NCBI RefSeq assembly: GCF_002211305.1
Contig: NZ_LOKW01000028.1
Span: 1-64,000 of the forward strand
Source: Rhizobium sp. R634
GTDB lineage: Bacteria; Pseudomonadota; Alphaproteobacteria; Rhizobiales; Rhizobiaceae
Length of the DNA stretch: 64,000 nt
Direction: 5' to 3'
Shown: positions 1 through 9,138 of the stretch, one piece after another
Layout: each line of letters starts with the position of its first letter
Position numbering within the stretch: the stretch's first letter is position 1
The notes under the pieces: generated by a model
The model's input: only the letters and a program-made list of their open reading frames with translations
Told to the model about the DNA's origin: nothing
Databases searched by the model: none
Made by a program: the position numbers and the translations under genes

Positions 1-100
1 GCCCAAAATGGTCATCCGCATCGCACTCGCCCGAAAACTCCTGGTCATTCTCAATGCAAAAGCACGAGATGCGCGAAGAGAATTCGAATATGCAACTTGA
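1..100 (+). pseudogene. IS110-family transposase, C-terminal end (runs off left edge)
   Basis: The frame beginning at base 2 is open to the TGA at 98-100. It reads PKMVIRIALARKLLVILNAK and then about a dozen more residues. The block 'RK-LLVILNA-xxRD' is the characteristic end of IS110/IS116-type transposases, DEDD-like recombinases that move circular intermediates. Only the last 32 codons are inside the window, so I cannot say whether the gene is intact. A palindromic repeat follows 16 bases later. Confidence 0.6.
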
Positions 101-115
101 CAACCCAGATAGTCG

Positions 116-250
116 CTCATTCCTGTGCCTGTCACAGGAATCCAGCCACGGCGCGTCTGCGCCGTGAATGACACCATAGGCAGTTGAAGAGAGTCTCTCG
201 CGCCCAAGGACTTGGGCGCGCTGGATCCCTGTGACGAGCACAGGGATGAG
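116..250. repeat. Long inverted-repeat intergenic element, family A, copy 1
   Basis: The outer arms read CTCATTCCTGTGCCTGTCAC on the left and the inverse CTGTGACGAGCACAGGGATGAG-like sequence on the right. Inner hairpins lie around CACGGCGCG/CGCGCCGTG-like and CGCGCCCAAG/CTTGGGCGCG sequences. The same architecture recurs at 35163-35297, and as two separated halves at 42031-42096 and 42189-42246. It resembles the mosaic palindromic elements known from Rhizobium intergenic regions, but I could not check family identity. The rest of 251-420 shows no gene. Confidence 0.75.
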
Positions 251-420
251 GGTGGGTGGGGATACGCCGGGACCCTTCCGGCCCGTATGCCCAGGGTTGA
301 GGTGCGACGGTTGTCCCCAACCATCAACGAAATTTCAAATAAGCATCAATGCTTCGCCTTTGACCGCGCCCTTCGGCTGCGGCTATCAGCACGGCGATCT
401 CTCTTTGCACGAGCCGCCCC

Positions 421-1323
421 ATGTCTCTCGACCGCTTTGCCCCCGCCGTCTTCGTTTTCCTCTGGTCCACGGGCTGGGTGGTGGCGAAATATGCCGCGCT
501 GCATTCCGAGCCCTTTACCTTCCTTTCGATCCGCTACGCGCTGTCGGCCTTGGCGTTCCTGGCGCTCTGCCTGGTGACCGGGGCGCAATGGCCGAAAAGC
601 CGGGCCACGTGGCTGCGCGCCATCTATTCCGGCTTCTTCCTGCACGGCTTCTATCTCGGCGGGCTCTGGTGGGCGATCGCCAATGGCGTGCCGGCCGGCA
701 TATCGGGCATCATCGCGGCGCTGCAGCCGCTGCTGACGGCGATGGCGGCTCCCTTCCTCGTCGGCGAGCGGTTGCAGAAGAGCCAGCAGCTCGGCCTCGG
801 CCTCGGTTTCATCGGCATCGCCATCGCGATTTCGCCGAAACTCCTCGATCCGGCGACAGCAGATCTCAGCCATGCGGCGCTGCCGCTGGCGATCAACCTC
901 ATCGCCATGGGCTCCGTCACTTACGGCACGCTCTACCAGAAGAAACACCTGCAGTCCGGCGACCTCAGGAGTATCGCGACACTGCAATATGTCGGCGCGC
1001 TGATCCTGACCCTGCCACTGTCGCTGATCTTCGAGCAGCAGCATTTCGATGGTTCCGCGCAGGCCTATGGCGCGCTCATATGGTCGGTCTTCGGTCTGTC
1101 GATGGGGGGTGTCGGGCTGCTGCTCTACCTCATCCGCCGGGGGCAGGTCTCCCGCGCCGCCTCGCTCATCTATCTGATGCCGCCGGCCGTCGCGCTGGAA
1201 GCCTTCATCGCCTTCGGGGAGCCGCTGACCCTGCCGCTGATTGTCGGCACGGTGGTCGTCGTGACCGGCATCTATCTGACGAACTGCAGGGTGGCAGAAC
1301 AACGGACTCCGGCTGAGGCGTAG
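421..1323 (+). CDS. DMT-superfamily EamA exporter
   Basis: A 300-residue polytopic inner-membrane protein with about ten hydrophobic segments, arranged as two repeated EamA halves (roughly residues 5-135 and 150-290), which is the usual size and plan of drug/metabolite transporters. Typical features are the early FLWSTGWVVAKYAA helix, the first-repeat end PFLVGERL near residue 115, and the equivalent ALEAFIAFGEPL in the second repeat. The substrate cannot be predicted; family members export amino acids, nucleosides or drugs. It is monocistronic and converges on the helicase gene, with a shared terminator between them. Confidence 0.85.
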   Translation: MSLDRFAPAVFVFLWSTGWVVAKYAALHSEPFTFLSIRYALSALAFLALCLVTGAQWPKSRATWLRAIYSGFFLHGFYLGGLWWAIANGVPAGISGIIAALQPLLTAMAAPFLVGERLQKSQQLGLGLGFIGIAIAISPKLLDPATADLSHAALPLAINLIAMGSVTYGTLYQKKHLQSGDLRSIATLQYVGALILTLPLSLIFEQQHFDGSAQAYGALIWSVFGLSMGGVGLLLYLIRRGQVSRAASLIYLMPPAVALEAFIAFGEPLTLPLIVGTVVVVTGIYLTNCRVAEQRTPAEA

Positions 1324-1327
1324 ACAG

Positions 1328-1355
1328 CAAAAAGGCCGGGTTTCCCCGGCCTTTC
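1328..1355. terminator. Bidirectional rho-independent terminator
   Basis: The stem GGCCGGG (1334-1340) pairs with CCCGGCC (1345-1351) around a short loop. It is flanked by A-rich sequence on the left and T-rich on the right, so it can stop both the EamA gene and the converging helicase gene. Confidence 0.85.
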
Positions 1356-1376
1356 CACTTTTCAATCAATCGATGA

Positions 1377-2996
1377 TCAGGCGCGTTCGCGGCGCTGGCC
1401 GCCATTGCGGGAGCCGGAGCCGCCGCGGCGGTTGCCGCCATTGCCCTCGCGGCGCGGTTCGCCGCCCTGGGCCTGGTGCTGGCCGCGGTCTTCGCCGTGC
1501 TTGCGGGCCGGGCGGCCGTGGGCATGGCGGCCGTTGCCGCGGTGATGACCGCTCGGCTCGCCATTGGCATGGGTGGGACGCTGCGGCTTTGCCGAGGGGC
1601 GGAAGTCGGAGGTCGAGACCAGATCGTTGTCGGGGCCGAGATTGGGGGTGGCTTCACCGCGGCGCTGGCCGCGGAAATCCTCGTTGCGGCTTGTGCGTTC
1701 GGGACGCGGGCGGCGTTCCTGGCGGCTGCCGCGATGCTCCGAGCGGTTCTGATCGCCACGGCCCTGACCCTCGCGACCCTGACCCTCGCGACCCTGGCCG
1801 CCACCGCGATTGCGGTTGTTGCCATTGCCATTGCCGCGGCGGGGGCCGCTGTTGCTGATATTAGCCGGCGGTTCGCCGCTTGCGACCGTGATGTCGATGC
1901 CCATCAGGCGCTCGATGTCGCGCAGCAGCTTGGCTTCATCGGGGGCGCAGAAGGCAATCGCGATGCCGTCGCGGCCGGCGCGCGCGGTGCGGCCGATGCG
2001 ATGGACGTAAGCGTCGGGCACCTCAGGCAGATCGTAATTATAGACGTGGCTGACGGCCGGGATGTCGATGCCGCGGGCGGCGACGTCGGTGGCGATCAGC
2101 GTCTTGATGCTGCCGTCACGGAAGGCCTTCAGCGCCCGCTCGCGCTGGCCCTGGCTCTTGTTGCCGTGGATCGAGGCGACGGAATAGCCAATATTGTCGA
2201 GGTGCTTCATCAGCTTCTCGGCGCCGTGCTTCGTGCGCAGGAAGACGATGGCGCGGCCGTCCGGGTTCTCTGTCAGCGACTTGCGCAGCAGCTCGGTCTT
2301 GTCGTTCTTGCCGCCGACGAAATGGACATACTGCTCGACCTTGTCGGCAGCCTTGCCGGGCGGCGTCACTTCGACCTTGACGGGATCGACGAGATAATCG
2401 CCGGCGAGATCGGCGATCGCCTTCGGCATGGTGGCCGAAAACAGCATGGTCTGGCGCTTCTTCGGCACCAGCTTGGCGATCTTGCGCAGATCATGCACGA
2501 AGCCGAGGTCGAGCATCTGATCGGCTTCGTCGAGCACGAGATAGCGCACCGTCGTCAGCGTGATGGCGCGGCGGTTGACGAGGTCGAGCAGGCGGCCGGG
2601 GGTGGCGACCAGGATATCGGTGCCCTTTTCCAGCTGAAGCTGCTGCTTGTTGATCGAGACGCCGCCGACGACGACATTGATGCGCAGCGACGACTTGCGG
2701 ATGAACTTCTTCAGATTGTCGGCGATCTGGTTCACCAACTCGCGCGTCGGCGCCAGAATCAGCGTCCGCGTCGTGCGGTTGTCGGGACGGCGCTCGTCGG
2801 CGAGCAGCTTTTCGATGAGCGGCAGGCCGAAGGCCGCGGTCTTGCCGGTGCCGGTCTGGGCAAGGCCGATCAGGTCGCGGCCGGCGATGAGAAGAGGAAT
2901 GGCCTGTTCCTGGATCGGCGTCGGCGTTTCGATGCCGAGCTGGAACAAGGTAGCGACGATCGGCTTGGAGACACCAAGCGATTCAAAATTGGTCAA
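1377..2996 (-). CDS. rhlE: DEAD-box ATP-dependent RNA helicase, RhlE type
   Basis: Predicted to unwind RNA secondary structure in ribosome assembly, mRNA decay or cold adaptation. In order one sees a Q motif (TPTPIQEQ, about residue 24), Walker A AQTGTGKT (46-53), a DEAD box in VLDEADQMLD (about 150), SAT, and HRIGRTARAGRDG (about 325). From about residue 385 to 539 there is a low-complexity Arg/Gly/Asn tail (GNGNGNNRNRGGG and REGQGREGQG repeats), typical of RNA-binding tails. I chose the TTG at 2996 because GAAAGG lies 7 bases upstream and translation then begins at the conserved TNFESLGV. The frame stays open upstream to 3281, so an ATG start further out (MVRSGD, 3042) cannot be excluded. 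Confidence 0.9.
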   Translation of the reverse strand: MTNFESLGVSKPIVATLFQLGIETPTPIQEQAIPLLIAGRDLIGLAQTGTGKTAAFGLPLIEKLLADERRPDNRTTRTLILAPTRELVNQIADNLKKFIRKSSLRINVVVGGVSINKQQLQLEKGTDILVATPGRLLDLVNRRAITLTTVRYLVLDEADQMLDLGFVHDLRKIAKLVPKKRQTMLFSATMPKAIADLAGDYLVDPVKVEVTPPGKAADKVEQYVHFVGGKNDKTELLRKSLTENPDGRAIVFLRTKHGAEKLMKHLDNIGYSVASIHGNKSQGQRERALKAFRDGSIKTLIATDVAARGIDIPAVSHVYNYDLPEVPDAYVHRIGRTARAGRDGIAIAFCAPDEAKLLRDIERLMGIDITVASGEPPANISNSGPRRGNGNGNNRNRGGGQGREGQGREGQGRGDQNRSEHRGSRQERRPRPERTSRNEDFRGQRRGEATPNLGPDNDLVSTSDFRPSAKPQRPTHANGEPSGHHRGNGRHAHGRPARKHGEDRGQHQAQGGEPRREGNGGNRRGGSGSRNGGQRRERA

Positions 2997-3287
2997 GGCA
3001 TAACCTTTCGGGGCGCCACAACGATCGCCGGAGCGCACCATGCGACCCGGTTTCATTCTGGCGTCAAGAACCCCGCGTGAAGTGGGAACTTGCAAGTTGG
3101 AAAAAGCTTTCCAGCGCTTCTGGCCGCTGATGGGAGTGCGGCGCTCTATCGAAATGCGCTTTTGTCCCTTCTTCCTGCTTCTCGTATTTTTTAGCAGGGG
3201 CACGCTCACGCGGCGGCCGGAAGGGTGAAAGCTAAGCCGCATTTGGGCTAATTCACTCACAAAGTCAAGTGCAGTGCACAAAAAGCC

Positions 3288-4403
3288 TTAACCGGCATCC
3301 ATCGACGGCATTCTGAGGACGAAGCTTCCCGATGCGCTTTCGGCACCATTGACGAGGATGGCGATGCGGTGTTGCCCGGGATAATAGCGGCGGGTCGTGA
3401 TCGGCCGCATGGCGTGGCGGCGCTCGATCGCCTGGCTCTGCCCGGGCGCCAGCGTGATCGTCTTGCACTTGAAGACCTTCGGTGACAGCGAGCCGTCGGC
3501 CTTCACGTGGTGGATGGCGTAGTCGATCATCAGCGCGTGCTCGATCTCGCCGGCATTGGTCACGCGGATCTCGAAATCCAGCCCTTCGCCGAACATGACC
3601 TCGCTGCTGAGAAGGCGCAGTTCGCATGTCAGCGCGGTCGCCGCGCCGAAGCCGAAATTAGCGAGCGCCTGCGCATGGCCTTTCTTCAGCAGTGTGCGGG
3701 AAGCGTGCTTCAGCAACCAGCGGCGCTCGGGCGAAGCGGTGTCGATGTGGGTTGCGATGAAGGCGGCGACGAGATCGGGATGATCCTTGGCAATGTCGTT
3801 CAGGCTGTTGGCGACCGAGCGGCGCACATAATCCTCCGGATCGTCCATCAGGGCGGTCAGGATCGGCAGGATCGGCGCGGGATCTTTCACAAGTTGCGGC
3901 AGGCGCATGGCCCAGGGCAGGCGCGGCCGCGTTCCCTCGCTGGCTAACCGGCGTACATGCCGGTCGGGATCGCCGACCCAGCCGGAGATGCTGGCCAGCG
4001 CCCGCTGCTGGTCGCGATGGATGAAAGGACGGATGCCGAATTCGGCGGTGAAATGCGGCGTCAGCGCCTTGAGGAGATCGAGGCCGAGATCGAAATGATC
4101 GGGGCCGCGCGCGGCGATGAACTGATTGACCGGCAGCAGCATCCAGCCTGTCAGACCGGGCCTGCCCGATGCCGGCAGGCTCGCCTTCAGGATGGCGGCT
4201 GCTTGCGGAAAACCGTCGGGAAGCGTGGCGAAGAGCGCGTCGCGGATCAGGGCAGAGCGCTCCATCAGCTCCAGTGTCTCAAGGCCATCGGTCGCGAGCG
4301 CCGCGAAACGGGCCTTGTCGAAGGAAGGTGCGTTGGCGGCGATGCGATCGGCCATGTCGCCGACCAGCGCCTCGTGCAGCAGGTTCTTAAGCGGTTCCGG
4401 CAT
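3288..4403 (-). CDS. DNA alkylation repair protein, AlkC-like HEAT-repeat glycosylase
   Basis: A 371-residue protein related to AlkC/AlkD 3-methyladenine DNA glycosylases. Residues about 1-270 are helical HEAT-like repeats containing SISGWVGDPDRHVRRLASEG and DDPEDYVRRSVANSLNDIA. The last 100 residues are beta-rich (FEIRVTNAGEIEHALMIDYA, then SGSFVLRMPSMDAG). The AlkC subgroup includes members with a C-terminal Ig-like domain that excise alkylated bases without base flipping, which matches this layout. The ATG at 4403 starts MPEPLKNLLHEALV. It stands alone, separated from the helicase gene by about 290 bases in which I see no gene. Confidence 0.8.
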   Translation of the reverse strand: MPEPLKNLLHEALVGDMADRIAANAPSFDKARFAALATDGLETLELMERSALIRDALFATLPDGFPQAAAILKASLPASGRPGLTGWMLLPVNQFIAARGPDHFDLGLDLLKALTPHFTAEFGIRPFIHRDQQRALASISGWVGDPDRHVRRLASEGTRPRLPWAMRLPQLVKDPAPILPILTALMDDPEDYVRRSVANSLNDIAKDHPDLVAAFIATHIDTASPERRWLLKHASRTLLKKGHAQALANFGFGAATALTCELRLLSSEVMFGEGLDFEIRVTNAGEIEHALMIDYAIHHVKADGSLSPKVFKCKTITLAPGQSQAIERRHAMRPITTRRYYPGQHRIAILVNGAESASGSFVLRMPSMDAG

Positions 4404-4475
4404 GCTGATCCTCCCTCTGTGGGAGGATTGGACCGGCGCCGCCGGGAGGTCAAGCGGCGCCGGATGCGAGTGTCT

Positions 4476-4784
4476 TTATTCCGGGCAGACCTTCACGCGA
4501 TAGGGCTCGCCCCAGCGATCGTGCCGCCATTCGATATGGCAATAGGACGGCCGATAATAGGTCCGGTAGACGGGATAGGGACGATAGGCGGGGTAGGCCG
4601 GATAAACCGGGTAGGCGGGGCGGGCGGCTTCCGACAGCAGGGCGCCGCCGACGACGCCGGCGGCGAGGCCGCCCCAGAAGGCATCGCGCGGATGGGCATC
4701 GGCAGTGGTGGCGGTGGCGAGCGAGGCGCCGGCAAAGGTCAGCGCGATCAGGCCCGTCGCCATGGTCTTATGAAAAACGGACAT
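4476..4784 (-). CDS. Small secreted Pro/Tyr-repeat protein of unknown function
   Basis: 102 residues. An N-terminal signal peptide (hydrophobic LIALTFAGASLATATTADA, cleavage after ADA near residue 30) is followed by a Gly/Ala membrane-like stretch (FWGGLAAGVVGGALLSEAA). A tyrosine/proline repeat region follows, built from YPVYPAYPAYRPYPVYR, and ends with CHIEWRHDRWGEPYRVKVCP, whose two cysteines could form a disulfide. Similar small envelope proteins are frequent in rhizobia. No enzymatic motif is visible. Confidence 0.75.
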   Translation of the reverse strand: MSVFHKTMATGLIALTFAGASLATATTADAHPRDAFWGGLAAGVVGGALLSEAARPAYPVYPAYPAYRPYPVYRTYYRPSYCHIEWRHDRWGEPYRVKVCPE

Positions 4785-5126
4785 GGTATTTTCCTTGATT
4801 TGGACCGGCTTCTATAAAGCCATCTCCAGACTCGGCCCGGATCGCGGCGGAGCGATGGCCGCGCAAGCGCTTGCGGCATTAAATTTTCGTCATGATTTCA
4901 AGGGGTGCCGAGGCGGCAAGGCGCCGATCGGGCCTCGTAGGATCGTCGTTGATAGAGACGTTCTATCAGTTTTTTGTGGGGTCCGACTGCCGGTTGAAGG
5001 TATTTCGTCTCATCAAGTCGGCGTGCAAAATTTCGCCGCGCAAATTTATGGTTAAAACCTTGTTAAAAGCCTTGGCGTTATAGTCGTTCTAGTTGATATT
5101 TCATTCATTGCGGGAGCGACAATTTC
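4785..5126. other. Intergenic region upstream of the hybrid kinase
   Basis: 342 bases separate the divergent small secreted protein and the hybrid kinase. No reading frame looks coding. The right part becomes AT-rich and contains a TTAA-N7-TTAA motif at 5052-5066, listed separately. The ribosome-binding region CGGGAGCGAC lies at 5111-5120. Confidence 0.6.
5052..5066 (+). promoter_or_regulatory. Possible CtrA-binding site
   Basis: TTAA-AACCTTG-TTAA matches the alphaproteobacterial CtrA spacing TTAA-N7-TTAA exactly and lies 60 bases before the kinase start codon. The motif is short, so the match could be accidental. Confidence 0.4.
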
Positions 5127-8100
5127 TTGAAATCAGCTGGGGACATACTGGAATTGGCTTGCCGCCGGATCGCCGATCTGGACACCCCGGCTTATGTCAA
5201 GAACAGCGAATTGCGCTATGTCGCCGTCAACGAGGCCTATGCCGAGTTTCTCGGCCGAGAGATTTCCGACTTCATCGGCAGGCGCAGTCGCGAATTGTTC
5301 GACCGGCCCGAGGAAGAGGATCGCGAAGACAAGGAGCGCCGCGCGCTGGTGTTCGGCAGCGAGGAAAACGCCATCTGCTTCGACGCGGCGAGCCTTACCC
5401 ATGAGCGCATCCAGATCGAAAGCTTCTCGCCGTCGCCGGAGCGGATCTATGTGCTCGGCATCTTCGAAGCCCGCGAGCGCCGCGCCGTCGGCAGCAGGGA
5501 GAGCGGCGGCAGCTCTCAGGCTGTAAACGATTCCGGAGTCGCCGCCGATTTCGCCCGGGTGCGCGAGGCGCTAGAAACGCTCGATCATCCGATCGGCATC
5601 TTTGCGGCGGACGGACGGCCGCTGGTCGTCAATGCCGCCTATCGCGACGGCGAAAGGCCTGCATCCGCCGGCGATTCGGCCTGGCACGAGAGTGTCGATG
5701 AACATGATCTGCTGCGCACCATCATGGAGGATCTGCCGGTCGCGGTTTTCGTGCGCGACGAAGAACATCGCCTCGTCTATGCCAACCAGTATTACGAGAC
5801 CTTCAGCGGCCATGAACGCTCGCGGGTGCTGGGAATGACCGAATATGAAATGTTCGGGCCGGAGGGCGGCGAGGCGATATACAGGGAAAACCGGCTGTCG
5901 CTGGAAGAAGACCTGTCGCAGGAACTGGAAGGCGTGATGCCGAGCAGGGACGGCCGCATCCATCCCGTGATCTCGCGTGTCAAGCGCGTCGTGACGGCGG
6001 ATGGGCGAGCCTATGTCGTCGGTTCCTTTTCCGACATTTCGCCGCTCAAGGAGCGTGAGAAGGCGCTGATCGAAGCGCGCAAGCAGGAAGAGGTGCTGCA
6101 TCGGGATATAGAAAGCATCTTGCGCTCGTTGCCGGTCGGCGTGCTGATCCTCGATAACGACCACCAGATTCTCTACGTCAATGACGAATTCTACAGCATC
6201 TGGGAGCTGCCGCTCGACGATCGCTTCGATGGCCGTCCCTTCCTTGACGTCATCCGCCGCAATTACGAGCTCGGTCGCTACGACGGCACCCAAACGCCGG
6301 AAGAAATACTCGCTTATCGCAAGCACCTGTTCGAAGCCGAGGTACCGGAGCCGATCGAGCTTGGCTGGGCGGGCGGCAAATCGGTGATCTTCGACAGCCG
6401 CCGGATCTCCCACGATCGCATCCTGCTGACCTATGCCGATATTTCGGCGGTGCGCGAGCGGGAAAAGGAAATTCACGAGACCCGCGCCGCGCTGGAGCGG
6501 GTCGGCGAAATGATGCGCGATGCGACGCACGCCATGTCGCAGGGGCTTGCCATCGTCCAGGACGGCATCATCAAGATGTCCAACGAGGCGATGGCCGACA
6601 TCCTGCAGATCCCGCCGCACTATATCGCGGCCGGCGAGGGCTGGCTCGGCATGTTCGAATTCTGCGCGGCGCGCGGCGATTTTCACGATGCGGCGGACGA
6701 AATCCTGCAGGAGTGGCGCGCCAATATCGCCGCCCGGCAGCCGATCTCCACGGTGTTCCATGTCGGCGGCGAGCGCTGGGTGAACATGGAGGCGACGGTC
6801 AGCACCGGGCAGCATTGGGTGGCGCTGTTTACCGACGTGACCGATCTGAAGAGCCGCGAGGAGGATTTGCGCCATCTCCTGTCGCGCGCCGAAGCCGCCG
6901 ACCGCGCCAAGACCGAGTTCCTCGCCAATATGAGCCACGAGATCCGCACGCCGATGAACGGCGTGCTCGGCATGGCGGAACTGCTTGCCAAGACCAATCT
7001 CGACACGCGCCAGAAGACCTTCATCGACATCATCGTCAAATCAGGCAACGCGCTGCTGACGATTATCAACGACATCCTCGACTTCTCGAAGATCGATGCA
7101 GGGCAGATGAAACTGCGCAAAGCCGCCTTCGATATCATCGAAGCGGTTGAGGACGTGGCGACGCTTATGTCGTCGCATGCCGCCGAGAAGAATATCGAGC
7201 TCCTGGTGCGGGCGGCACCGGATCTGCCGGCCGCTGTGATCGGAGACGCCGGGCGCTTCCGCCAGATCGTCACCAATCTGGTCGGCAACGCCGTCAAATT
7301 CACCGAGCGCGGCCATGTCTTCGTCGATGTCGGCTTCCAGGCGGCGGCCGGCGGCGAGATCATGGCGAGCATCCGCATCGAGGACACGGGTATCGGCATT
7401 CCCAGGGAGAAGCTGGAATCGGTCTTCGACAAGTTTTCCCAGGTCGACGCCTCCTCGACCCGGCGGCATGAAGGAACTGGGCTTGGCCTGGCGATCACCG
7501 CCGGCCTCGTCGATCTCTTCGGCGGCTACATCAATGTCGAGAGTGAATGGGGCAGGGGTTCGGTCTTCACCGTCAACCTGCCGTTTGCGGTGGCGGCTGC
7601 CCGCCTCGAGCCGAAGCCGCTGCCGATCAACGTGCAGGGCGCGCGCATTCTCGTCGTCGACGACAATGAGGTGAACCGGCGTATCCTCACCGAGCAGCTT
7701 TCGCTCTGGGGCTTCGACGGCGTGGCCGCCGAGGGCGGCGGCACCGGCCTTGCGATCCTGGAGGCGGCGGCCGATCTCGGCGTCACGGTCGATGCCGTCG
7801 TGCTCGATTATCACATGCCCGAGATGAACGGCGCCGATGTCGCCCGCCGGCTGCGCGCCGATCGCCGCTTTGCCGAGCTGCCGATCATCTTCCTGACCTC
7901 GATGGATATTTCGGGCACGGAAAAGGAATTCGCGGCGCTGAATGGCCAGGCTCATCTGATGAAGCCGGCGCGCGCCAACGTGCTGCGCAACACCGTCGTC
8001 GAGGTGGTTCGCGCCCGGCGCGTCAAGCAGGCTTCGGAAGCAGAGATCGCCCGGCTGCAGGCCGAGGCGGCCGTGCCGGTCCCTCAGCCTGCGCCTCAGC

Positions 8101-8525
8101 CCGCGTCGCAGAAGCGGGCGGCTGACTTCGTCGATGTGCTCGTCGCCGAAGACAACGAGGTCAACCAGATCGTCTTCACCCAGATCCTGCAATCGACGGG
8201 GCTCACCTTCCTTGTCGTCAACAACGGGCAGGAGGCCGTCGTCGCCTGGGAGAGCCACACGCCACGCATCATCATGATGGACGTCTCGATGCCCGTCATG
8301 AACGGCCATGAGGCGACCCGGACGATCCGCGAACGGGAAAAGGGGCAGGGGCACCGCGTGCCGATCATCGGCGTCACCGCCCATGCGCTGGAAAGCGACC
8401 GCGAACTCTGCCTCGATGCCGGCATGGACGATTACATGTCGAAGCCGATCAGCCCCGAGTTGCTGGAAGAGAAGATCCGGCAATGGCTCGGTAAGGACGA
8501 GCAGCAGGGGCTTACGAGCTACTGA
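5127..8525 (+). CDS. Multi-PAS hybrid sensor histidine kinase with two receiver domains
   Basis: 1132 residues with no obvious transmembrane segment, so probably cytoplasmic. PAS-like segments lie at roughly residues 5-110, 135-190, 195-310, 325-440 and 450-580. A HisKA domain follows with the phospho-acceptor His604 in NMSHEIRTPMNGVLGM, then an HATPase domain (DTGIGIP, GTGLGLAI). Receiver 1 has Asp894 in LDYHMPEMNG and receiver 2 has Asp1052 in MMDVSMPVMNG. The arrangement suggests an internal phosphorelay or control of an Hpt partner elsewhere. The start is a TTG at 5127, preceded by GGGAG. No response-regulator gene is adjacent, and the signal is unknown. Confidence 0.92.
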   Translation: MKSAGDILELACRRIADLDTPAYVKNSELRYVAVNEAYAEFLGREISDFIGRRSRELFDRPEEEDREDKERRALVFGSEENAICFDAASLTHERIQIESFSPSPERIYVLGIFEARERRAVGSRESGGSSQAVNDSGVAADFARVREALETLDHPIGIFAADGRPLVVNAAYRDGERPASAGDSAWHESVDEHDLLRTIMEDLPVAVFVRDEEHRLVYANQYYETFSGHERSRVLGMTEYEMFGPEGGEAIYRENRLSLEEDLSQELEGVMPSRDGRIHPVISRVKRVVTADGRAYVVGSFSDISPLKEREKALIEARKQEEVLHRDIESILRSLPVGVLILDNDHQILYVNDEFYSIWELPLDDRFDGRPFLDVIRRNYELGRYDGTQTPEEILAYRKHLFEAEVPEPIELGWAGGKSVIFDSRRISHDRILLTYADISAVREREKEIHETRAALERVGEMMRDATHAMSQGLAIVQDGIIKMSNEAMADILQIPPHYIAAGEGWLGMFEFCAARGDFHDAADEILQEWRANIAARQPISTVFHVGGERWVNMEATVSTGQHWVALFTDVTDLKSREEDLRHLLSRAEAADRAKTEFLANMSHEIRTPMNGVLGMAELLAKTNLDTRQKTFIDIIVKSGNALLTIINDILDFSKIDAGQMKLRKAAFDIIEAVEDVATLMSSHAAEKNIELLVRAAPDLPAAVIGDAGRFRQIVTNLVGNAVKFTERGHVFVDVGFQAAAGGEIMASIRIEDTGIGIPREKLESVFDKFSQVDASSTRRHEGTGLGLAITAGLVDLFGGYINVESEWGRGSVFTVNLPFAVAAARLEPKPLPINVQGARILVVDDNEVNRRILTEQLSLWGFDGVAAEGGGTGLAILEAAADLGVTVDAVVLDYHMPEMNGADVARRLRADRRFAELPIIFLTSMDISGTEKEFAALNGQAHLMKPARANVLRNTVVEVVRARRVKQASEAEIARLQAEAAVPVPQPAPQPASQKRAADFVDVLVAEDNEVNQIVFTQILQSTGLTFLVVNNGQEAVVAWESHTPRIIMMDVSMPVMNGHEATRTIREREKGQGHRVPIIGVTAHALESDRELCLDAGMDDYMSKPISPELLEEKIRQWLGKDEQQGLTSY

Positions 8526-8824
8526 TCCTTTCGAGGAAACAGGATGCTCTCGAAATCCTGAGCACCGTTCAGGATATGCATGATCTCGATCCGATCTTGG
8601 TCGACGCGATAGAAGATCAGATAGTTGCCGTGAGGACGGCGACGGATGCCGGTGTGTTCGTAGCGTGGCACCAATGAAAAACCGTTCGGCGCGTCCGCCA
8701 GACGTTCACATCGGTCCACCAGCTCATCGACGAAACTCACCGCCCGCTGCGGATTGTCCATTGCGATATAATCGGCGATACGCTCAAGGTCCGCCTCCGC
8801 TCGGGCGGTAATGAAGACGATCAC
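8519..8824 (-). CDS. parE: ParE/RelE-superfamily toxin
   Basis: 101 residues with the ParE fold signature: ARAEADLERIADYIAMDNPQ, a central RCERLADAPNGFSLVPRYEH, and the C-terminal HGNYLIFYRVDQDRIEIMHI. Family members poison DNA gyrase (ParE) or cleave translating mRNA (RelE); the overall pattern fits ParE better. It overlaps the antitoxin gene by 4 bases (8821-8824), the usual translational coupling, and its 3' end overlaps the kinase stop on the other strand by 7 bases. Confidence 0.88.
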   Translation of the reverse strand: MIVFITARAEADLERIADYIAMDNPQRAVSFVDELVDRCERLADAPNGFSLVPRYEHTGIRRRPHGNYLIFYRVDQDRIEIMHILNGAQDFESILFPRKDQ

Positions 8825-9069
8825 GAACGGCCGTCATATTTTGCCGCAAGGCGGGCGGCGACATCCCTGATGGGCTTGATGCGGCCGGCCTCCGCGTCGG
8901 CGATTCCCTGGCCGATTGCTAAATCAAGCGCTATCAGCCGTTTTTCCCGTTCCTCAACAAGTCGGATACCTTCGCGCAGAACTTCGCTGCGAGAGTTATA
9001 ACGTCCCGATTTCACGAGTTCGTTTACATAGTTTTCGAGCTGCTGTCCGAGGTTCGCGCTGCTTGCCAT
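8821..9069 (-). CDS. parD: ParD-family antitoxin
   Basis: 82 residues from the ATG at 9069 (MASSANLGQQ), placed after an AAAGGAA ribosome-binding sequence; the frame is open for 16 more codons upstream. The N-terminal ribbon-helix-helix reads LGQQLENYVNELVKSGRYNSRSEVLREGIRLVEERE and should bind the operon's own promoter. The C-terminal segment AGRIKPIRDVAARLAAKYDG would wrap the toxin. Antitoxin precedes toxin, as expected. Confidence 0.88.
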   Translation of the reverse strand: MASSANLGQQLENYVNELVKSGRYNSRSEVLREGIRLVEEREKRLIALDLAIGQGIADAEAGRIKPIRDVAARLAAKYDGRS

Positions 9070-9138
9070 ATCCGTTCCTTTTGGGGAATTATCGCACGAA
9101 TTGATAACTGTTAGCAATACGCGATGGAGTCAGCAAGT

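Noticed and set aside
1476..3080. A 534-codon open frame on the plus strand
   Set aside because: It is the exact antisense of the rhlE helicase, Ala/Asp-rich with no domain; high-GC codon bias keeps the opposite frame open.
8519..8525. Overlap of the ParE 3' end with the kinase stop codon as a possible annotation error
   Set aside because: Both reading frames carry complete family motifs to their ends; a 7-base convergent overlap is acceptable.
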